Shown here in pieces: positions 33,828 to 43,771 of a DNA stretch of 64,000 nucleotides. How positions within the stretch are numbered: the first letter of the stretch is position 1; every line of letters begins with the position of its first letter. The DNA comes from Pseudomonas sp. ERMR1:02 (lineage in GTDB: Bacteria; Pseudomonadota; Gammaproteobacteria; Pseudomonadales; Pseudomonadaceae), in contig NZ_NKJI01000004.1 of NCBI RefSeq assembly GCF_002277815.1, positions 372,001 through 436,000 on the forward strand, given 5' to 3'. The notes under the pieces are model-generated. The model ran no database searches, was not told where the DNA came from, and was given only the letters and a program-made list of their open reading frames with translations. A program made the position numbers and the translations under genes.

Positions 33828-35224
33828 CTAGGCTACGCACGCTGCCCCTGCCGGGTTGTTCACCAAGCGCTCAAGGGTGGTGCGATCCAATAGTTCGGTG
33901 TCCAATTTGATGTAAATGGCCGCTTCATCAGCGACTATCACTGCATCTGTTACCCCTACGACGGCCTTCAGGCGCTCGACCAGACCCGCTTCGCGGATCG
34001 CTTCGGGCGTCAATGGCAAGCGCAGGCTTGTCACGTAGGGAGGTTCACGCATGGTAACAGCAAAGGCCAGCCAGAGGGCAGCCAGACCGGCGCATCCAAG
34101 GAACACAACCGACAAACCGCCGTGCTGGAACAACCAGCCGCCGAGGATCCCGCCCAGTGCCGAACCGAGAAACTGGCTGGTGGAATAAACCCCATCGCCG
34201 TGCCCTTGCCACCCGCCGGTGAAACCTTGCTGATCAGCGACGGCAGCGACGCCTCCAGAAGATTGAACGCGGTAAAGAACACTACCGTACCGATCACCAG
34301 AGCCCGCAAGCTATCGCCGAACTGCCAGAAGAATAGCTCAGTGAGCATCAGCGTCACGACGGCACCGAGCAAAACTCGTTTCATTTTGCGTCGCTTCTCA
34401 CCGTAGATAATGAACGGGATCATGGCGAAGAAGGAAATCAGCAGCGCGGTGAGGTACACCCACCAGTGCTGCTCCTTGGGCAGCCCGGCTTTTTCGACCA
34501 GTGCCAGCGGCAAAGCGACGAAGCTCGACATCAACATCGCATGCAACACAAATATACCCAGGTCCAGACGCAGCAGGTCCGGGTGTTTGAGCGTCGGTAT
34601 CAATGCCTGGCGCGCGACGCCGGATTCACGATGCTGCAATGGACCGGTGGAGCGCGGCACCATGAACATCACGATCACGATGCCGAATAGCGCCATACCG
34701 CCCGTGGCGAGGAACAATCCGGACAGGCCAAAAGCGCGCGTCAGCAAGGGCCCGACCACCATGGCGACAGCGAACGACAGACCGATTGTCATGCCAATCA
34801 TGGCCATGGCCTTGGTCCGATGCTGCTCACGGGTCAGGTCCGACAGCAGCGCCATCACCGCGGCAGAAATCGCCCCGGCACCTTGCAGGATTCGCCCGGC
34901 GATCACACCCCAGATCGAATCGGCATTGGCCGCCAACACGCTGCCGAGGGCAAAGACTACCAGCCCCAGGTAAATCACCGGGCGGCGGCCGATGCGGTCA
35001 GAAATGAAACCGAAAGGAATCTGGAAAATAGCCTGGGTAAGGCCGTAAGCGCCAATCGCCAGCCCGATGAGGGCCGGGGTCGCTCCTGTCAGGTCCATCC
35101 CATAGGTCGCCAGTACCGGCAACACCATGAACATGCCAAGCATACGGAAGGCGAACACCAGGGCCAGCCCGCTCGCCGCGCGGGTCTCGCTGCCACTCAT
35201 GCGTTCGCTGTGGGGATCGTGCAT
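33828..35224 (-). CDS. MFS transporter, YajR-like with C-terminal YAM domain, frameshifted as given
   Basis: An inner-membrane drug:proton-antiporter type MFS protein. With one base added at the CCCC run 34190-34193 it is 465 aa. The N-terminal half has motif A GFISDRIGRRPVIY and helices such as LALVFAFRMLGMFMVLPVLA. As given, the frame breaks after GGKGTAMG, in helix 10 or 11. The last helices (VVFLGCAGLAALWLAFAV) and a C-terminal ~65-residue soluble domain (EAIREAGLVERLKAV) follow in the other frame. That domain resembles the YajR YAM domain. It is divergent from uvrA and upstream of ssb. Substrate unknown. Confidence 0.85.
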
Positions 35225-35415
35225 GGAAAAACCTCATGTGAACCGGCGGCGATTCTATCAGTCCCATCGATTGACAGGGTATATCGCGACGCTTTGCCGC
35301 GTGTAGATGACACAGCTTTCATGTAAGGCTGCAATGACATCATTCGATAGTGTGCATCCATCCAGTATTTGGCCGTATACTCCTACGTTTTCGACGCCCG
35401 CCGAGCGAGGCCACT

Positions 35416-38249
35416 TTGGACAAGATCCTGATTCGTGGGGCTCGAACCCACAACCTGAAGAACATCGACCTGACCCTGCCACGGGACAAGCTGATCGTCA
35501 TCACCGGCCTGTCCGGCTCCGGCAAGTCATCCCTGGCCTTCGACACACTCTATGCTGAAGGCCAGCGCCGCTACGTCGAATCGCTGTCCGCCTATGCCCG
35601 GCAGTTCCTGTCAATGATGGAAAAACCTGACGTCGACACCATCGAAGGCTTGTCGCCGGCGATCTCCATTGAACAGAAGTCGACCTCGCACAACCCGCGC
35701 TCGACCGTCGGCACCATCACCGAAATCTACGACTACCTGCGCTTGCTGTATGCGCGCGTGGGTATCCCGCGCTGCCCGGATCACGACATTCCACTGGAAG
35801 CGCAAACCGTCAGCCAGATGGTCGACCTGGTCCTCGCCCAACCGGAGGGCAGCAAGCTCATGCTGCTGGCCCCGGTAATCCGCGAACGCAAAGGCGAACA
35901 CCTGTCTGTTTTTGAAGAGTTGCGTGCTCAGGGCTTCGTGCGTGCCCGGATCAACGGCAAGCTCTGCGAACTCGACGAGTTGCCGAAGCTGGATAAACAG
36001 AAGAAGCACTCGATCGATGTAGTCGTCGACCGTTTCAAGGTCCGTGCCGACCTGCAACAGCGTCTGGCCGAATCCTTCGAGACCGCGCTGAAACTGGCAG
36101 ACGGCATCGCCCTGGTGGCGCCGATGGATGACGAGCCGGGTGAAGAGATGATCTTCTCCGCGCGCTTCGCCTGCCCGATTTGCGGTCACGCCATCAGTGA
36201 ACTCGAGCCAAAACTGTTCTCCTTCAACAATCCGGCCGGCGCCTGCCCGACTTGCGATGGCCTGGGGGTGAAGCAATTCTTCGACATCAAGCGACTGGTC
36301 AATGGTGAACTGACCCTGGCCGAAGGTGCGATTCGAGGTTGGGACCGGCGCAACGTCTATTACTTCCAGATGCTTGGCTCACTGGCTTCCCACTACAAAT
36401 TCAGCCTGGAAGTGCCGTTCAACGAACTGCCGGCCGATCAGCAGAAACAGATCCTGCACGGCAGTGGCTCGCAAAACGTCGACTTCAAGTACCTGAACGA
36501 CCGTGGCGATATCGTCAAACGTTCGCACCCGTTCGAAGGTATCGTGCCGAACCTGGAACGTCGCTATCGCGAAACCGAGTCGGCTTCGGTTCGCGAAGAG
36601 TTGGCCAAGTTCCTCAGCACCCAATCCTGCCCGGACTGCCGCGGCACCCGGCTGCGCCGCGAGGCACGGCACGTGTGGGTCGGCGAAAAAACCTTGCCGG
36701 CAGTGACCAACCTCCCGATCGGCGATGCCTGCGATTACTTCGGCGAGCTGAAGTTGACCGGTCGTCGTGGCGAGATTGCCGACAAGATCCTCAAGGAAAT
36801 TCGTGAGCGCCTGCAGTTTCTGGTCAATGTCGGCCTCGACTATCTGTCGCTGGATCGCAGTGCGGATACGCTGTCAGGGGGCGAAGCGCAGCGCATTCGT
36901 CTGGCCAGCCAGATCGGCGCCGGCCTGGTTGGCGTTCTGTACATCCTCGACGAACCATCGATTGGCCTGCATCAACGTGATAACGACCGGCTGCTCGGCA
37001 CCCTGAAACACCTCCGCGACATTGGTAACACGGTGATCGTGGTCGAGCACGATGAGGATGCGATTCGCCTGGCTGACTACGTTGTGGATATCGGCCCGGG
37101 CGCTGGCGTTCATGGCGGGCATATCGTTGCTGAAGGCACACCTGCCGAGGTGATGGCGCATCCAGACTCCCTGACCGGCAAGTACCTGTCGGGCAGGGTA
37201 AAAATCGAGGTGCCGGCCAAACGTACGCCCCGCAACAAGAAGCTGTCGTTGTCACTCAAGGGCGCCCGCGGCAACAATTTGCGCAATGTCGATCTGGATA
37301 TCCCGATCGGCCTGCTGACCTGTGTAACCGGCGTGTCCGGCTCGGGCAAGTCGACGCTGATCAACAACACGCTCTTTCCCTTAAGTGCCACGGCGCTGAA
37401 TGGCGCAACGACACTCGAAGCTGCCGTCCATGACAGCATCAAGGGACTGGAGCACCTGGATAAAGTCGTCGACATCGACCAAAGCCCGATCGGTCGCACG
37501 CCGCGCTCCAATCCAGCGACCTACACCGGGTTGTTCACACCGATTCGCGAGCTGTTCGCCGGAGTGCCGGAATCCCGTTCCCGCGGTTATGGCCCGGGGC
37601 GCTTCTCTTTCAACGTGAAGGGTGGACGCTGCGAAGCCTGCCAGGGTGATGGCCTGATCAAGGTGGAAATGCACTTCCTGCCGGACATCTACGTGCCGTG
37701 CGACGTGTGCAAGAGCAAGCGCTACAACCGCGAGACGCTGGAGATCAAGTACAAAGGCAAGAGCATTCACGAGACCCTCGAGATGACCATCGAGGAAGCC
37801 GGGAATTCTTCGATGCAGTACCGGCCCTGGCACGCAAGCTTCAGACACTGATGGACGTCGGCCTGTCCTACATAAAGCTAGGGCAGTCCGCGACCACGCT
37901 GTCCGGAGGTGAAGCACAGCGGGTCAAGCTATCGCGCGAGCTGTCCAAGCGTGATACAGGCAAGACCCTGTATATCCTCGACGAGCCGACAACCGGCCTG
38001 CACTTCGCGGATATCCAGCAGTTGCTCGACGTCCTGCATCGACTGCGCGACCACGGCAATACGGTGGTGGTGATCGAGCACAACCTGGATGTGATCAAGA
38101 CCGCCGACTGGCTGGTGGACCTGGGGCCGGAAGGCGGCTCCAAGGGCGGTCAAATCATCGCCGTCGGCACACCGGAAGAAGTCGCAGAGATGAAGCAATC
38201 CCACACCGGTTACTACCTCAAGCCTCTGCTGGAACGCGATCGGGCCTGA
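35416..38249 (+). CDS. uvrA: UvrABC excinuclease subunit A, frameshifted as given
   Basis: The damage-recognition ATPase of nucleotide excision repair. Restoring one C (or G) at about 37799-37803 turns EEAGNSSMQ into [17 protein letters not shown] and gives 944 aa, the family length. Both ABC modules are visible: Walker [15 protein letters not shown] and [14 protein letters not shown], two LSGGEAQR signatures, and zinc fingers around [14 protein letters not shown] and [15 protein letters not shown]. Translation probably starts at TTG 35416 with GAGG six bases upstream (family start [14 protein letters not shown]). It is divergent from the MFS gene. I did not find a clear LexA box. Confidence 0.94.
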
Positions 38250-38261
38250 TTCACGGCCCAT

Positions 38262-38302
38262 GAAAAAGCCCTTGTCACGTCATCAGTGACAAGGGCTTTT
38301 TT
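38262..38302. terminator. Rho-independent terminator after uvrA
   Basis: AAGCCCTTGTCAC pairs perfectly with GTGACAAGGGCTT, 13 bp around a 7-base loop, followed by a T-run. An A-run on the other side also lets it work for the leftward bacterioferritin gene. Confidence 0.92.
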
Positions 38303-38316
38303 GTATTCGCTTTCTT

Positions 38317-38342
38317 TTTAGGAGCAAAGCTTGCTCGCGATA
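38317..38342. repeat. Degenerate single REP
   Basis: TAGGAGCAAAGCTTGCTCGC is one copy of the REP with several mismatches and no inverted partner nearby. It is the only REP-like sequence right of 31.6 kb. Confidence 0.6.
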
Positions 38343-38362
38343 GCAGCTTCGAGATCGCTATA

Positions 38363-38827
38363 TCAAGCGTGCGATTGCAGGTAGTTCTCCAGACCGATCA
38401 ATTTGATCAGGCCCAACTGCTTCTCCAGCCAGTAAGTGTGATCTTCTTCAGTGTCATTGAGCTGAACACGCAGAATCTCACGGCTAACGTAGTCCTTATG
38501 CTGCTCGCAGAGCTCGATGCCCTTGCACAACGCAGCGCGGACCTTGTACTCGAGTCGCAAATCAGTTTCGAGCATTTCCGGTACGGTCGTACCGACATCA
38601 AGATCGTCCGGTCGCATACGTGGCGTGCCTTCCAACATCAAGATCCGGCGCATCAACGCGTCGGCATGCCCTGCTTCTTCTTCCATCTCGTGGTTGATTC
38701 GTTCGTAGAGCTTGGTGAATCCCCAGTCCTCATACATCCGCGAGTGAACGAAATATTGATCACGCGCGGCCAGTTCGCCGGTCAGCAACGTGTTGAGGTA
38801 ATCGATAACATCTGGGTGGCCTTGCAT
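38363..38827 (-). CDS. ftnA: Bacterioferritin-like ferritin (haem-ligand Met replaced), FtnA/BfrA type
   Basis: A 154-residue four-helix iron-storage subunit. The ferroxidase ligands are in place: Glu18 ([11 protein letters not shown]), Glu51 and His54 ([10 protein letters not shown]), and a second Glu/His set ([22 protein letters not shown]). Position 52, the haem-ligating Met of bacterioferritins, is Ala here. This matches P. aeruginosa PA4235, which, as I recall, was renamed FtnA for lacking haem. It is next to katA, so iron storage pairs with peroxide removal. ATG 38827 has AGGGAG about nine bases upstream and begins [12 protein letters not shown]. Confidence 0.88.
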   Translation of the reverse strand: MQGHPDVIDYLNTLLTGELAARDQYFVHSRMYEDWGFTKLYERINHEMEEEAGHADALMRRILMLEGTPRMRPDDLDVGTTVPEMLETDLRLEYKVRAALCKGIELCEQHKDYVSREILRVQLNDTEEDHTYWLEKQLGLIKLIGLENYLQSHA

Positions 38828-38942
38828 CGCCCTACATCTCCCTGCTTCAAAGTCTGTAGTTTGAACCAACGTGGCCATATCGTCACTTGCCAGTCGAAAT
38901 AAAAGCGAAGATATTCTGAGAAAAGCAGCCGAAATAACGCAA

Positions 38943-38964
38943 AAACCGCCCAGATGAGGGCGGT
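38943..38964 (-). terminator. Rho-independent terminator after katA
   Basis: On the transcribed strand AACCGCCC pairs with GGGCGGTT followed by TTT, with a 6-base loop, about 12 bases beyond the katA stop. Confidence 0.85.
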
Positions 38965-38976
38965 TATGCTTCTCGT

Positions 38977-40431
38977 TTAGACTTCGTTAAGCTGTACGTT
39001 GAGCAGCGTTGCGATTGCTTCTCCGTACGCCGGATCGGCCTTGAAGAAGTGCTGCAATTGACGGTCAACGACATCACTCGAAACACCCGACATTGCTCCA
39101 GCGATGTTGCCTACGAGCAGGGTCCTCTGCTCATCACTCATCAGACGGAACAGCGCACCAGCGTGGCTGTAGTAGTCAGTATCTTCGCGATGATCGTAGC
39201 GATCGGCAGAACCGCTCAAACCCAACGCAGGTTCGGCGTAATGAGGTGCCTGCTTCGGCGAGTTGACGTAACTGTTCGGCTCGTAATTTGGCGCTGCGCC
39301 ACCATTACTGCCAAACGCCATCGAGCCATCACGCTGGTAGCTATTGACCGGACTACGCGGGGCGTTCACCGGAAGTTGCTGGTGGTTGGTGCCTACGCGG
39401 TAGCGGTGCGCATCCGCGTAGGCGAACACCCGACCCTGCAACATGCGGTCTGGCGAGAGGCCTACGCCCGGAACCATGTTGCTTGGGCCGAAAGCTGCTT
39501 GCTCGACTTCAGCGAAGTAGTTGAGCGGGTTCCGGTTTAGCTCAAGTTCACCGACTTCGATCAACGGAAACTCTTTCTGCGACCAGGTCTTGGTGACATC
39601 GAACGGATTCTCATAATGCGCGGCAGCCTGGGCCTCAGGCATGATCTGGATGCACACGCGCCACTTCGGGAAATCACCACGCTCAATGGCCTCGAACAAA
39701 TCGCGTTGCGCGTAATCCGGATCTGTACCCGCAAGACGTGCAGCGTCTGCCGGTGCCAGATTCTTGATCCCTTGCTGGGTCTTGTAGTGCCATTTGACCC
39801 AGTGACGCTCGCCATTGGCGTTGATCAGGCTATAGGTGTGACTGCCGAAGCCGTGCATGTGGCGGTAACCGTCAGGAATACCGCGATCCGAGAACAAGAT
39901 GGTGACCTGGTGCAGCGCCTCGGGAGAGTGTGACCAGAAGTCCCACATTGACTGTGCACTCTTGAGGTTGCTTTGCGGTAGACGCTTTTGGGTGTGGATA
40001 AAGTCGGGGAATTTCAACGGATCACGGATGAAGAATACCGGCGTGTTGTTACCAACAATGTCCCAGTTGCCTTCCTCTGTGTAGAACTTCAATGCGAAGC
40101 CACGTGGATCGCGCTCGGTATCGGCAGAACCGCGCTCGCCGCCCACAGTGGAAAAGCGCAGGAATGTTGGTGTTTGCTTGCCAACGGATTCGAACAGCCG
40201 AGCGCCGGTGTACTGAGTGATATCGCGAGTCACGGTAAATGTACCGTAAGCACCCGAGCCTTTAGCGTGCACGCGACGCTCAGGGATGTTTTCACGGTTG
40301 AAGTGAGCCAGTTTCTCGATCAGGTGGAAGTCGTCGAGCAGCAGCGGGCCACGTGAGCCGGCGGAACGGGAATTCTGGTTGTCGGCGACAGGAGCGCCAC
40401 TGGCGGTTGTAAGCGTTTTATTAATGCTCAT
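38977..40431 (-). CDS. katA: Catalase (small-subunit haem catalase, KatA)
   Basis: A 484-residue monofunctional catalase converting hydrogen peroxide to water and oxygen. It has the catalytic His in [14 protein letters not shown], the haem-face region with Asn ([20 protein letters not shown]), and the haem-iron Tyr in [14 protein letters not shown]. It begins [20 protein letters not shown]; an upstream frame extension is not kept. There is no signal peptide, so it is cytoplasmic in this form. It shares its neighbourhood with ferritin and lies downstream of the alpha ribosomal-protein operon in the same orientation. Confidence 0.95.
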   Translation of the reverse strand: MSINKTLTTASGAPVADNQNSRSAGSRGPLLLDDFHLIEKLAHFNRENIPERRVHAKGSGAYGTFTVTRDITQYTGARLFESVGKQTPTFLRFSTVGGERGSADTERDPRGFALKFYTEEGNWDIVGNNTPVFFIRDPLKFPDFIHTQKRLPQSNLKSAQSMWDFWSHSPEALHQVTILFSDRGIPDGYRHMHGFGSHTYSLINANGERHWVKWHYKTQQGIKNLAPADAARLAGTDPDYAQRDLFEAIERGDFPKWRVCIQIMPEAQAAAHYENPFDVTKTWSQKEFPLIEVGELELNRNPLNYFAEVEQAAFGPSNMVPGVGLSPDRMLQGRVFAYADAHRYRVGTNHQQLPVNAPRSPVNSYQRDGSMAFGSNGGAAPNYEPNSYVNSPKQAPHYAEPALGLSGSADRYDHREDTDYYSHAGALFRLMSDEQRTLLVGNIAGAMSGVSSDVVDRQLQHFFKADPAYGEAIATLLNVQLNEV

Positions 40432-40527
40432 GCGATCTCTTCCTTTATCGGTCTCGAACTGCCGGCTAATCGGCTGAAAAGGAGTATTGATGATCAACAT
40501 GACACTCGCTAATTCATTAGCACATCG

Positions 40528-40537
40528 CTATCGATAG
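40528..40537 (-). promoter_or_regulatory. Palindrome upstream of katA, possible regulator site
   Basis: CTATCGATAG is a perfect 10-bp palindrome about 97 bases before the katA start, in an AT-rich promoter-like stretch. OxyR sites contain ATAG/CTAT elements but with wider spacing, so this is only a candidate. Confidence 0.3.
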
Positions 40538-40584
40538 ATATAAATAATGAATTTCAGTTGCGAGCATACTTTTCAAACGCGCAC

Positions 40585-40611
40585 AAAAAACCGGGCACTA
40601 GGCCCGGTTCT
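40585..40611 (-). terminator. Rho-independent terminator of the alpha operon
   Basis: On the transcribed strand AACCGGGC pairs with GCCCGGTT around a 5-base loop and is followed by TTTT, about 20 bases after the rplQ stop. Confidence 0.88.
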
Positions 40612-40629
40612 TCGTTTCAGACTGACGTC

Positions 40630-41016
40630 TTACTCAGCGGATACTGCTTCACCACCGGTAGCACGATCAACCAACTCGACGTACGCCATAGGCGCGTTGT
40701 CGCCAGCGCGGAAACCGCACTTGAGGATGCGCAGGTAGCCACCCTCACGGGTAGCGTAACGCTTGCCCAGGTCGTTGAAGAGCTTACCAACGATAGCTTT
40801 CGAACGAGTACGATCGAAAGCCAGACGGCGGTTAGCCAGGCTATCTGTCTTGGCCAAAGTGATCAGCGGCTCAGCAACGCGGCGCAGTTCTTTAGCTTTT
40901 GGCAGAGTAGTTTTGATCAGCTCGTGCTCGAACAGCGACACCGCCATGTTCTGGAACATGGCCTTGCGGTGCGAGCTGGTGCGGCTGAGGTGACGACCAC
41001 TTTTACGATGACGCAT
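40630..41016 (-). CDS. rplQ: 50S ribosomal protein L17
   Basis: A 128-residue large-subunit protein that sits near the peptide exit tunnel. It starts with the universal [20 protein letters not shown] and contains [19 protein letters not shown]. It is the last gene of the alpha operon (rpsM-rpsK-rpsD-rpoA-rplQ), 42 bases downstream of rpoA, and is followed by a strong terminator. Length is normal. Confidence 0.97.
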   Translation of the reverse strand: MRHRKSGRHLSRTSSHRKAMFQNMAVSLFEHELIKTTLPKAKELRRVAEPLITLAKTDSLANRRLAFDRTRSKAIVGKLFNDLGKRYATREGGYLRILKCGFRAGDNAPMAYVELVDRATGGEAVSAE

Positions 41017-41058
41017 GGTTCATTCCTTACCAAACACTACGTTCGGTGATTACGACGA

Positions 41059-42059
41059 TCAGGCAGTCGCCTTGTCGTCCTTCTTAAGACTTGCAGGCGG
41101 CCAGTTGTCGAGGCGCATGCCGAGGGACAGACCGCGGGAGGCCAGAACGTCCTTGATTTCGGTCAAGGATTTCTTGCCAAGGTTCGGAGTCTTCAACAGC
41201 TCTACTTCGGTACGCTGAATCAGGTCGCCGATGTAGTAGATGTTTTCCGCCTTAAGGCAGTTAGCCGAACGTACAGTCAGTTCCAGATCGTCAACCGGGC
41301 GAAGCAGGATCGGATCGATCTCGTCTTCCTGCTCGATTACCACTGGCTCACTGTCACCTTTGAGGTCGACGAACGCAGCCAACTGCTGTTGCAGGATGGT
41401 TGCAGCACGGCGGATAGCCTCTTCAGGATCCAGAGTACCGTTGGTTTCCAGATCAATAACCAGCTTGTCCAGGTTAGTACGCTGTTCGACACGGGCGTTT
41501 TCCACCACGTATGCGATACGGCGAACCGGGCTGAACGAAGAGTCAAGCTGCAAGCGACCGATGCTGCGGCTTTCGTCCTCATCGCTCTGACGCGAGTCGG
41601 CCGGTTCATAACCACGACCACGAGCTACTACGAGCTTCATGTTCAGGGCGCCGTTAGACGCCAGGTTAGCGATTACGTGATCGGGATTAACGATCTCGAC
41701 ATCATGATCCAGCTGAATATCGGCAGCGGTAACCACCCCGAACCCTTCTTCGACAAGGTCAGCGTAACTTCGTCACGGCCGTGCAGCTTGATAGCCAGAC
41801 CTTTAAGGTTCAACAGGATTTCAATTACGTCTTCCTGTACACCTTCGATGGCGCTGTACTCGTGGAGCACACCGTCAATCTCGGCCTCGACTACTGCACA
41901 GCCGGGCATTGAGGACAACAGGATGCGGCGCAGCGCGTTGCCCAGGGTGTGGCCAAAGCCACGCTCGAGAGGCTCGAGAGTGATCTTGGCGCGGGTTGGA
42001 CTGACAACCTGCACATCAATGTGGCGGGGTGTCAGGAACTCATTTACCGAAATCTGCAT
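41059..42059 (-). CDS. rpoA: RNA polymerase alpha subunit, frameshifted as given
   Basis: The alpha subunit that assembles RNA polymerase and contacts activators. The N-terminal domain ([38 protein letters not shown]) runs to KKGSG. There the CCCC run at 41736-41739 (plus strand) shifts the frame. [17 protein letters not shown] and the C-terminal domain ([35 protein letters not shown]) follow in the other frame. One added base gives the normal 333 aa. rpoA is essential, so a sequence error is far likelier than a true mutation. It lies between rpsD and rplQ. Confidence 0.95.
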
Positions 42060-42081
42060 GGATGCACCTATTTTCTAGCCC

Positions 42082-42702
42082 TTACTTGGAGTAGAGCTCG
42101 ACAATCAGGCTTTCGTTGATGTCGGCGGACAGATCACTGCGAGCTGGAACGTTCTTGAAAACGCCCGACTTCTTCTCAGTGTCTACTTCTACCCATTCTA
42201 CGCGGCCACGTTGGGCACACAGATCGAGAGCTTGGACAATGCGAAGTTGGTTTTTTGCTTTCTCGCGAACAGCAACCACGTCACCAGCACGAACCTGGTA
42301 GGACGGAACGTTAACGGTTTGACCGTTTACGCTGATCGACTTGTGCGATACCAGCTGACGGGATTCGGCACGAGTCGAACCAAAGCCCATACGGTATACA
42401 ACGTTGTCCAGACGGCATTCGAGCAGCTGCAACAGGTTTTCGCCAGTTGCGCCTTTCTTGCCAGCAGCTTCTTTGTAGTAGCCGCTGAATTGACGCTCGA
42501 GAACGCCGTAGATACGACGTACCTTCTGCTTTTCACGCAGTTGGGTGCCGTAATCGGACTGGCGACCGCGGCGTTGGCCGTGGATACCAGGTGCTGCTTC
42601 AATGTTGCACTTCGATTCGATCGCGCGCACGCCGCTCTTCAGGAAGAGATCGGTGCCTTCGCGACGAGCGAGTTTGCATTTTGGACCAATGTAACGAGCC
42701 AT
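42082..42702 (-). CDS. rpsD: 30S ribosomal protein S4
   Basis: A 206-residue primary 16S rRNA-binding protein and, in E. coli, translational repressor of the alpha operon. It has the start [18 protein letters not shown], the S4 RNA-binding domain ([36 protein letters not shown]) and the C-terminal [18 protein letters not shown]. It carries Cys9 and Cys32 but not a full zinc site. It is placed after rpsK and before rpoA as usual. Confidence 0.97.
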   Translation of the reverse strand: MARYIGPKCKLARREGTDLFLKSGVRAIESKCNIEAAPGIHGQRRGRQSDYGTQLREKQKVRRIYGVLERQFSGYYKEAAGKKGATGENLLQLLECRLDNVVYRMGFGSTRAESRQLVSHKSISVNGQTVNVPSYQVRAGDVVAVREKAKNQLRIVQALDLCAQRGRVEWVEVDTEKKSGVFKNVPARSDLSADINESLIVELYSK

Positions 42703-42720
42703 TCTTTACAATCTCCTGGA

Positions 42721-43110
42721 TTACACGCGGCGCTTCTTCGGCGGACGGCACCCGTTGTGCGGGATTGGCGTCACGTCGGTGATGCTGGCGATCTTGTAGC
42801 CACAGCCGTTCAAAGCGCGGACTGCGGATTCACGACCTGGACCTGGACCTTTGACGTTGACGTCAAGGTTTTTCAGGCCGTATTCCAGCGCAGCTTGACC
42901 AGCACGTTCAGCAGCTACTTGAGCAGCAAACGGGGTGGACTTGCGGGAACCGCGGAAACCCGAACCACCGGAGGTAGCCCAGGAAAGAGCGTTACCTTGA
43001 CGGTCGGTGATGGTCACGATGGTATTGTTAAAAGATGCATGGATGTGGGCGATGCCATCAACCACTGTCTTTTTAACTTTTTTACGAGGACGAGCAGCAG
43101 GTTTTGCCAT
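42721..43110 (-). CDS. rpsK: 30S ribosomal protein S11
   Basis: A 129-residue small-subunit platform protein with a Lys/Arg-rich start ([15 protein letters not shown]). It has the core [20 protein letters not shown], the [13 protein letters not shown] segment and the tail [18 protein letters not shown]. It lies between rpsM and rpsD. Length and sequence are standard. Confidence 0.97.
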   Translation of the reverse strand: MAKPAARPRKKVKKTVVDGIAHIHASFNNTIVTITDRQGNALSWATSGGSGFRGSRKSTPFAAQVAAERAGQAALEYGLKNLDVNVKGPGPGRESAVRALNGCGYKIASITDVTPIPHNGCRPPKKRRV

Positions 43111-43140
43111 GATTAAATTCCTGTCGATTCGCTGGGGCGA

Positions 43141-43497
43141 TTACTTGCGGATCGGCTTACGCGGACCTTTACGGGTACGCGCGTTGGTCTTGGTACGCTG
43201 ACCGCGTACTGGAAGACCACGACGATGACGCAGACCGCGATAGCAACCGAGGTCCATCAAGCGCTTGATTTTCATGTTGATTTCGCGACGCAGGTCACCT
43301 TCAGTGGTGAACTTCGCCACTTCGCCACGCAGCTGTTCAATTTGCTCGTCGCTCAGATCTTTGATCTTTGCTGCTGGGTTTACCCCAGTCTCTGCACAAA
43401 TTTTCTGTGCAGTAGTGCGACCGACACCATAGATGTAGGTCAGCGAGATAACAGTATGCTTGTTATCTGGAATGTTAACGCCTGCAATACGGGCCAT
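43141..43497 (-). CDS. rpsM: 30S ribosomal protein S13
   Basis: A 118-residue head protein contacting the P-site tRNA and the 50S bridge. It starts [20 protein letters not shown], has the helix-hairpin-helix stretch [18 protein letters not shown], and the basic tail [20 protein letters not shown]. It is the first gene of the alpha operon, and a strong promoter (TTGATT-N17-TATTAT) lies about 60-90 bases upstream. Confidence 0.97.
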   Translation of the reverse strand: MARIAGVNIPDNKHTVISLTYIYGVGRTTAQKICAETGVNPAAKIKDLSDEQIEQLRGEVAKFTTEGDLRREINMKIKRLMDLGCYRGLRHRRGLPVRGQRTKTNARTRKGPRKPIRK

Positions 43498-43556
43498 TCA
43501 GTGGGACTCCAATTGACAGCTACCTACGCCCCGGAAGCCAAGAAATAGGGCGCGAG

Positions 43557-43585
43557 ATAATATCGCTGTAATAACAAATAATCAA
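43557..43585 (-). promoter_or_regulatory. Alpha operon promoter (sigma-70 type)
   Basis: On the minus strand TTGATT (plus-strand 43580-43585), a 17-base spacer and TATTAT (43557-43562) lie upstream of rpsM. The -35 directly abuts the 3' arm of a strong hairpin. I infer initiation about 50 bases before the rpsM start codon. Confidence 0.75.
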
Positions 43586-43609
43586 CCCGGCAGCGCACTA
43601 GCTGCCGGG
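43586..43609 (-). terminator. Hairpin closing the spc operon, abutting the alpha promoter
   Basis: CCCGGCAGC pairs with GCTGCCGGG around a 6-base loop, about 20 bases after the rpmJ stop. It is followed on the transcribed strand by a T-rich run (TTGATTATTTG) that also forms the next promoter -35. Works as a weak terminator or attenuator. Confidence 0.65.
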
Positions 43610-43627
43610 CTTGAAGCACAATCACAC

Positions 43628-43744
43628 TCAGCCTTGGCGCTGTTTGTGACGCGGTTCCGCGCTGCAAATTACTCGAACAACACCTTCGCGGCGAATAATC
43701 TTGCAGTTACGGCACAGCTTTTTCACCGATGCACGAACTTTCAT
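43628..43744 (-). CDS. rpmJ: 50S ribosomal protein L36
   Basis: A 38-residue zinc-ribbon protein with ligands Cys11, Cys14, Cys27 and His33 (the C+ form): [15 protein letters not shown] and [11 protein letters not shown]. It lies 27 bases after secY at the end of the spc operon. Zinc-starved Pseudomonas can use a zinc-free paralogue, which is not in this window. It ends 18 bases before the hairpin at 43586-43609. Confidence 0.97.
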
Positions 43745-43771
43745 CACCAACTCCTCGAACCTTATGGGTAC

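Noticed and set aside
35225..35415. LexA (SOS) box in the yajR-like/uvrA divergent region
   Set aside because: No CTG-N10-CAG match near consensus was found. A TATACT -10 exists but without a good -35.
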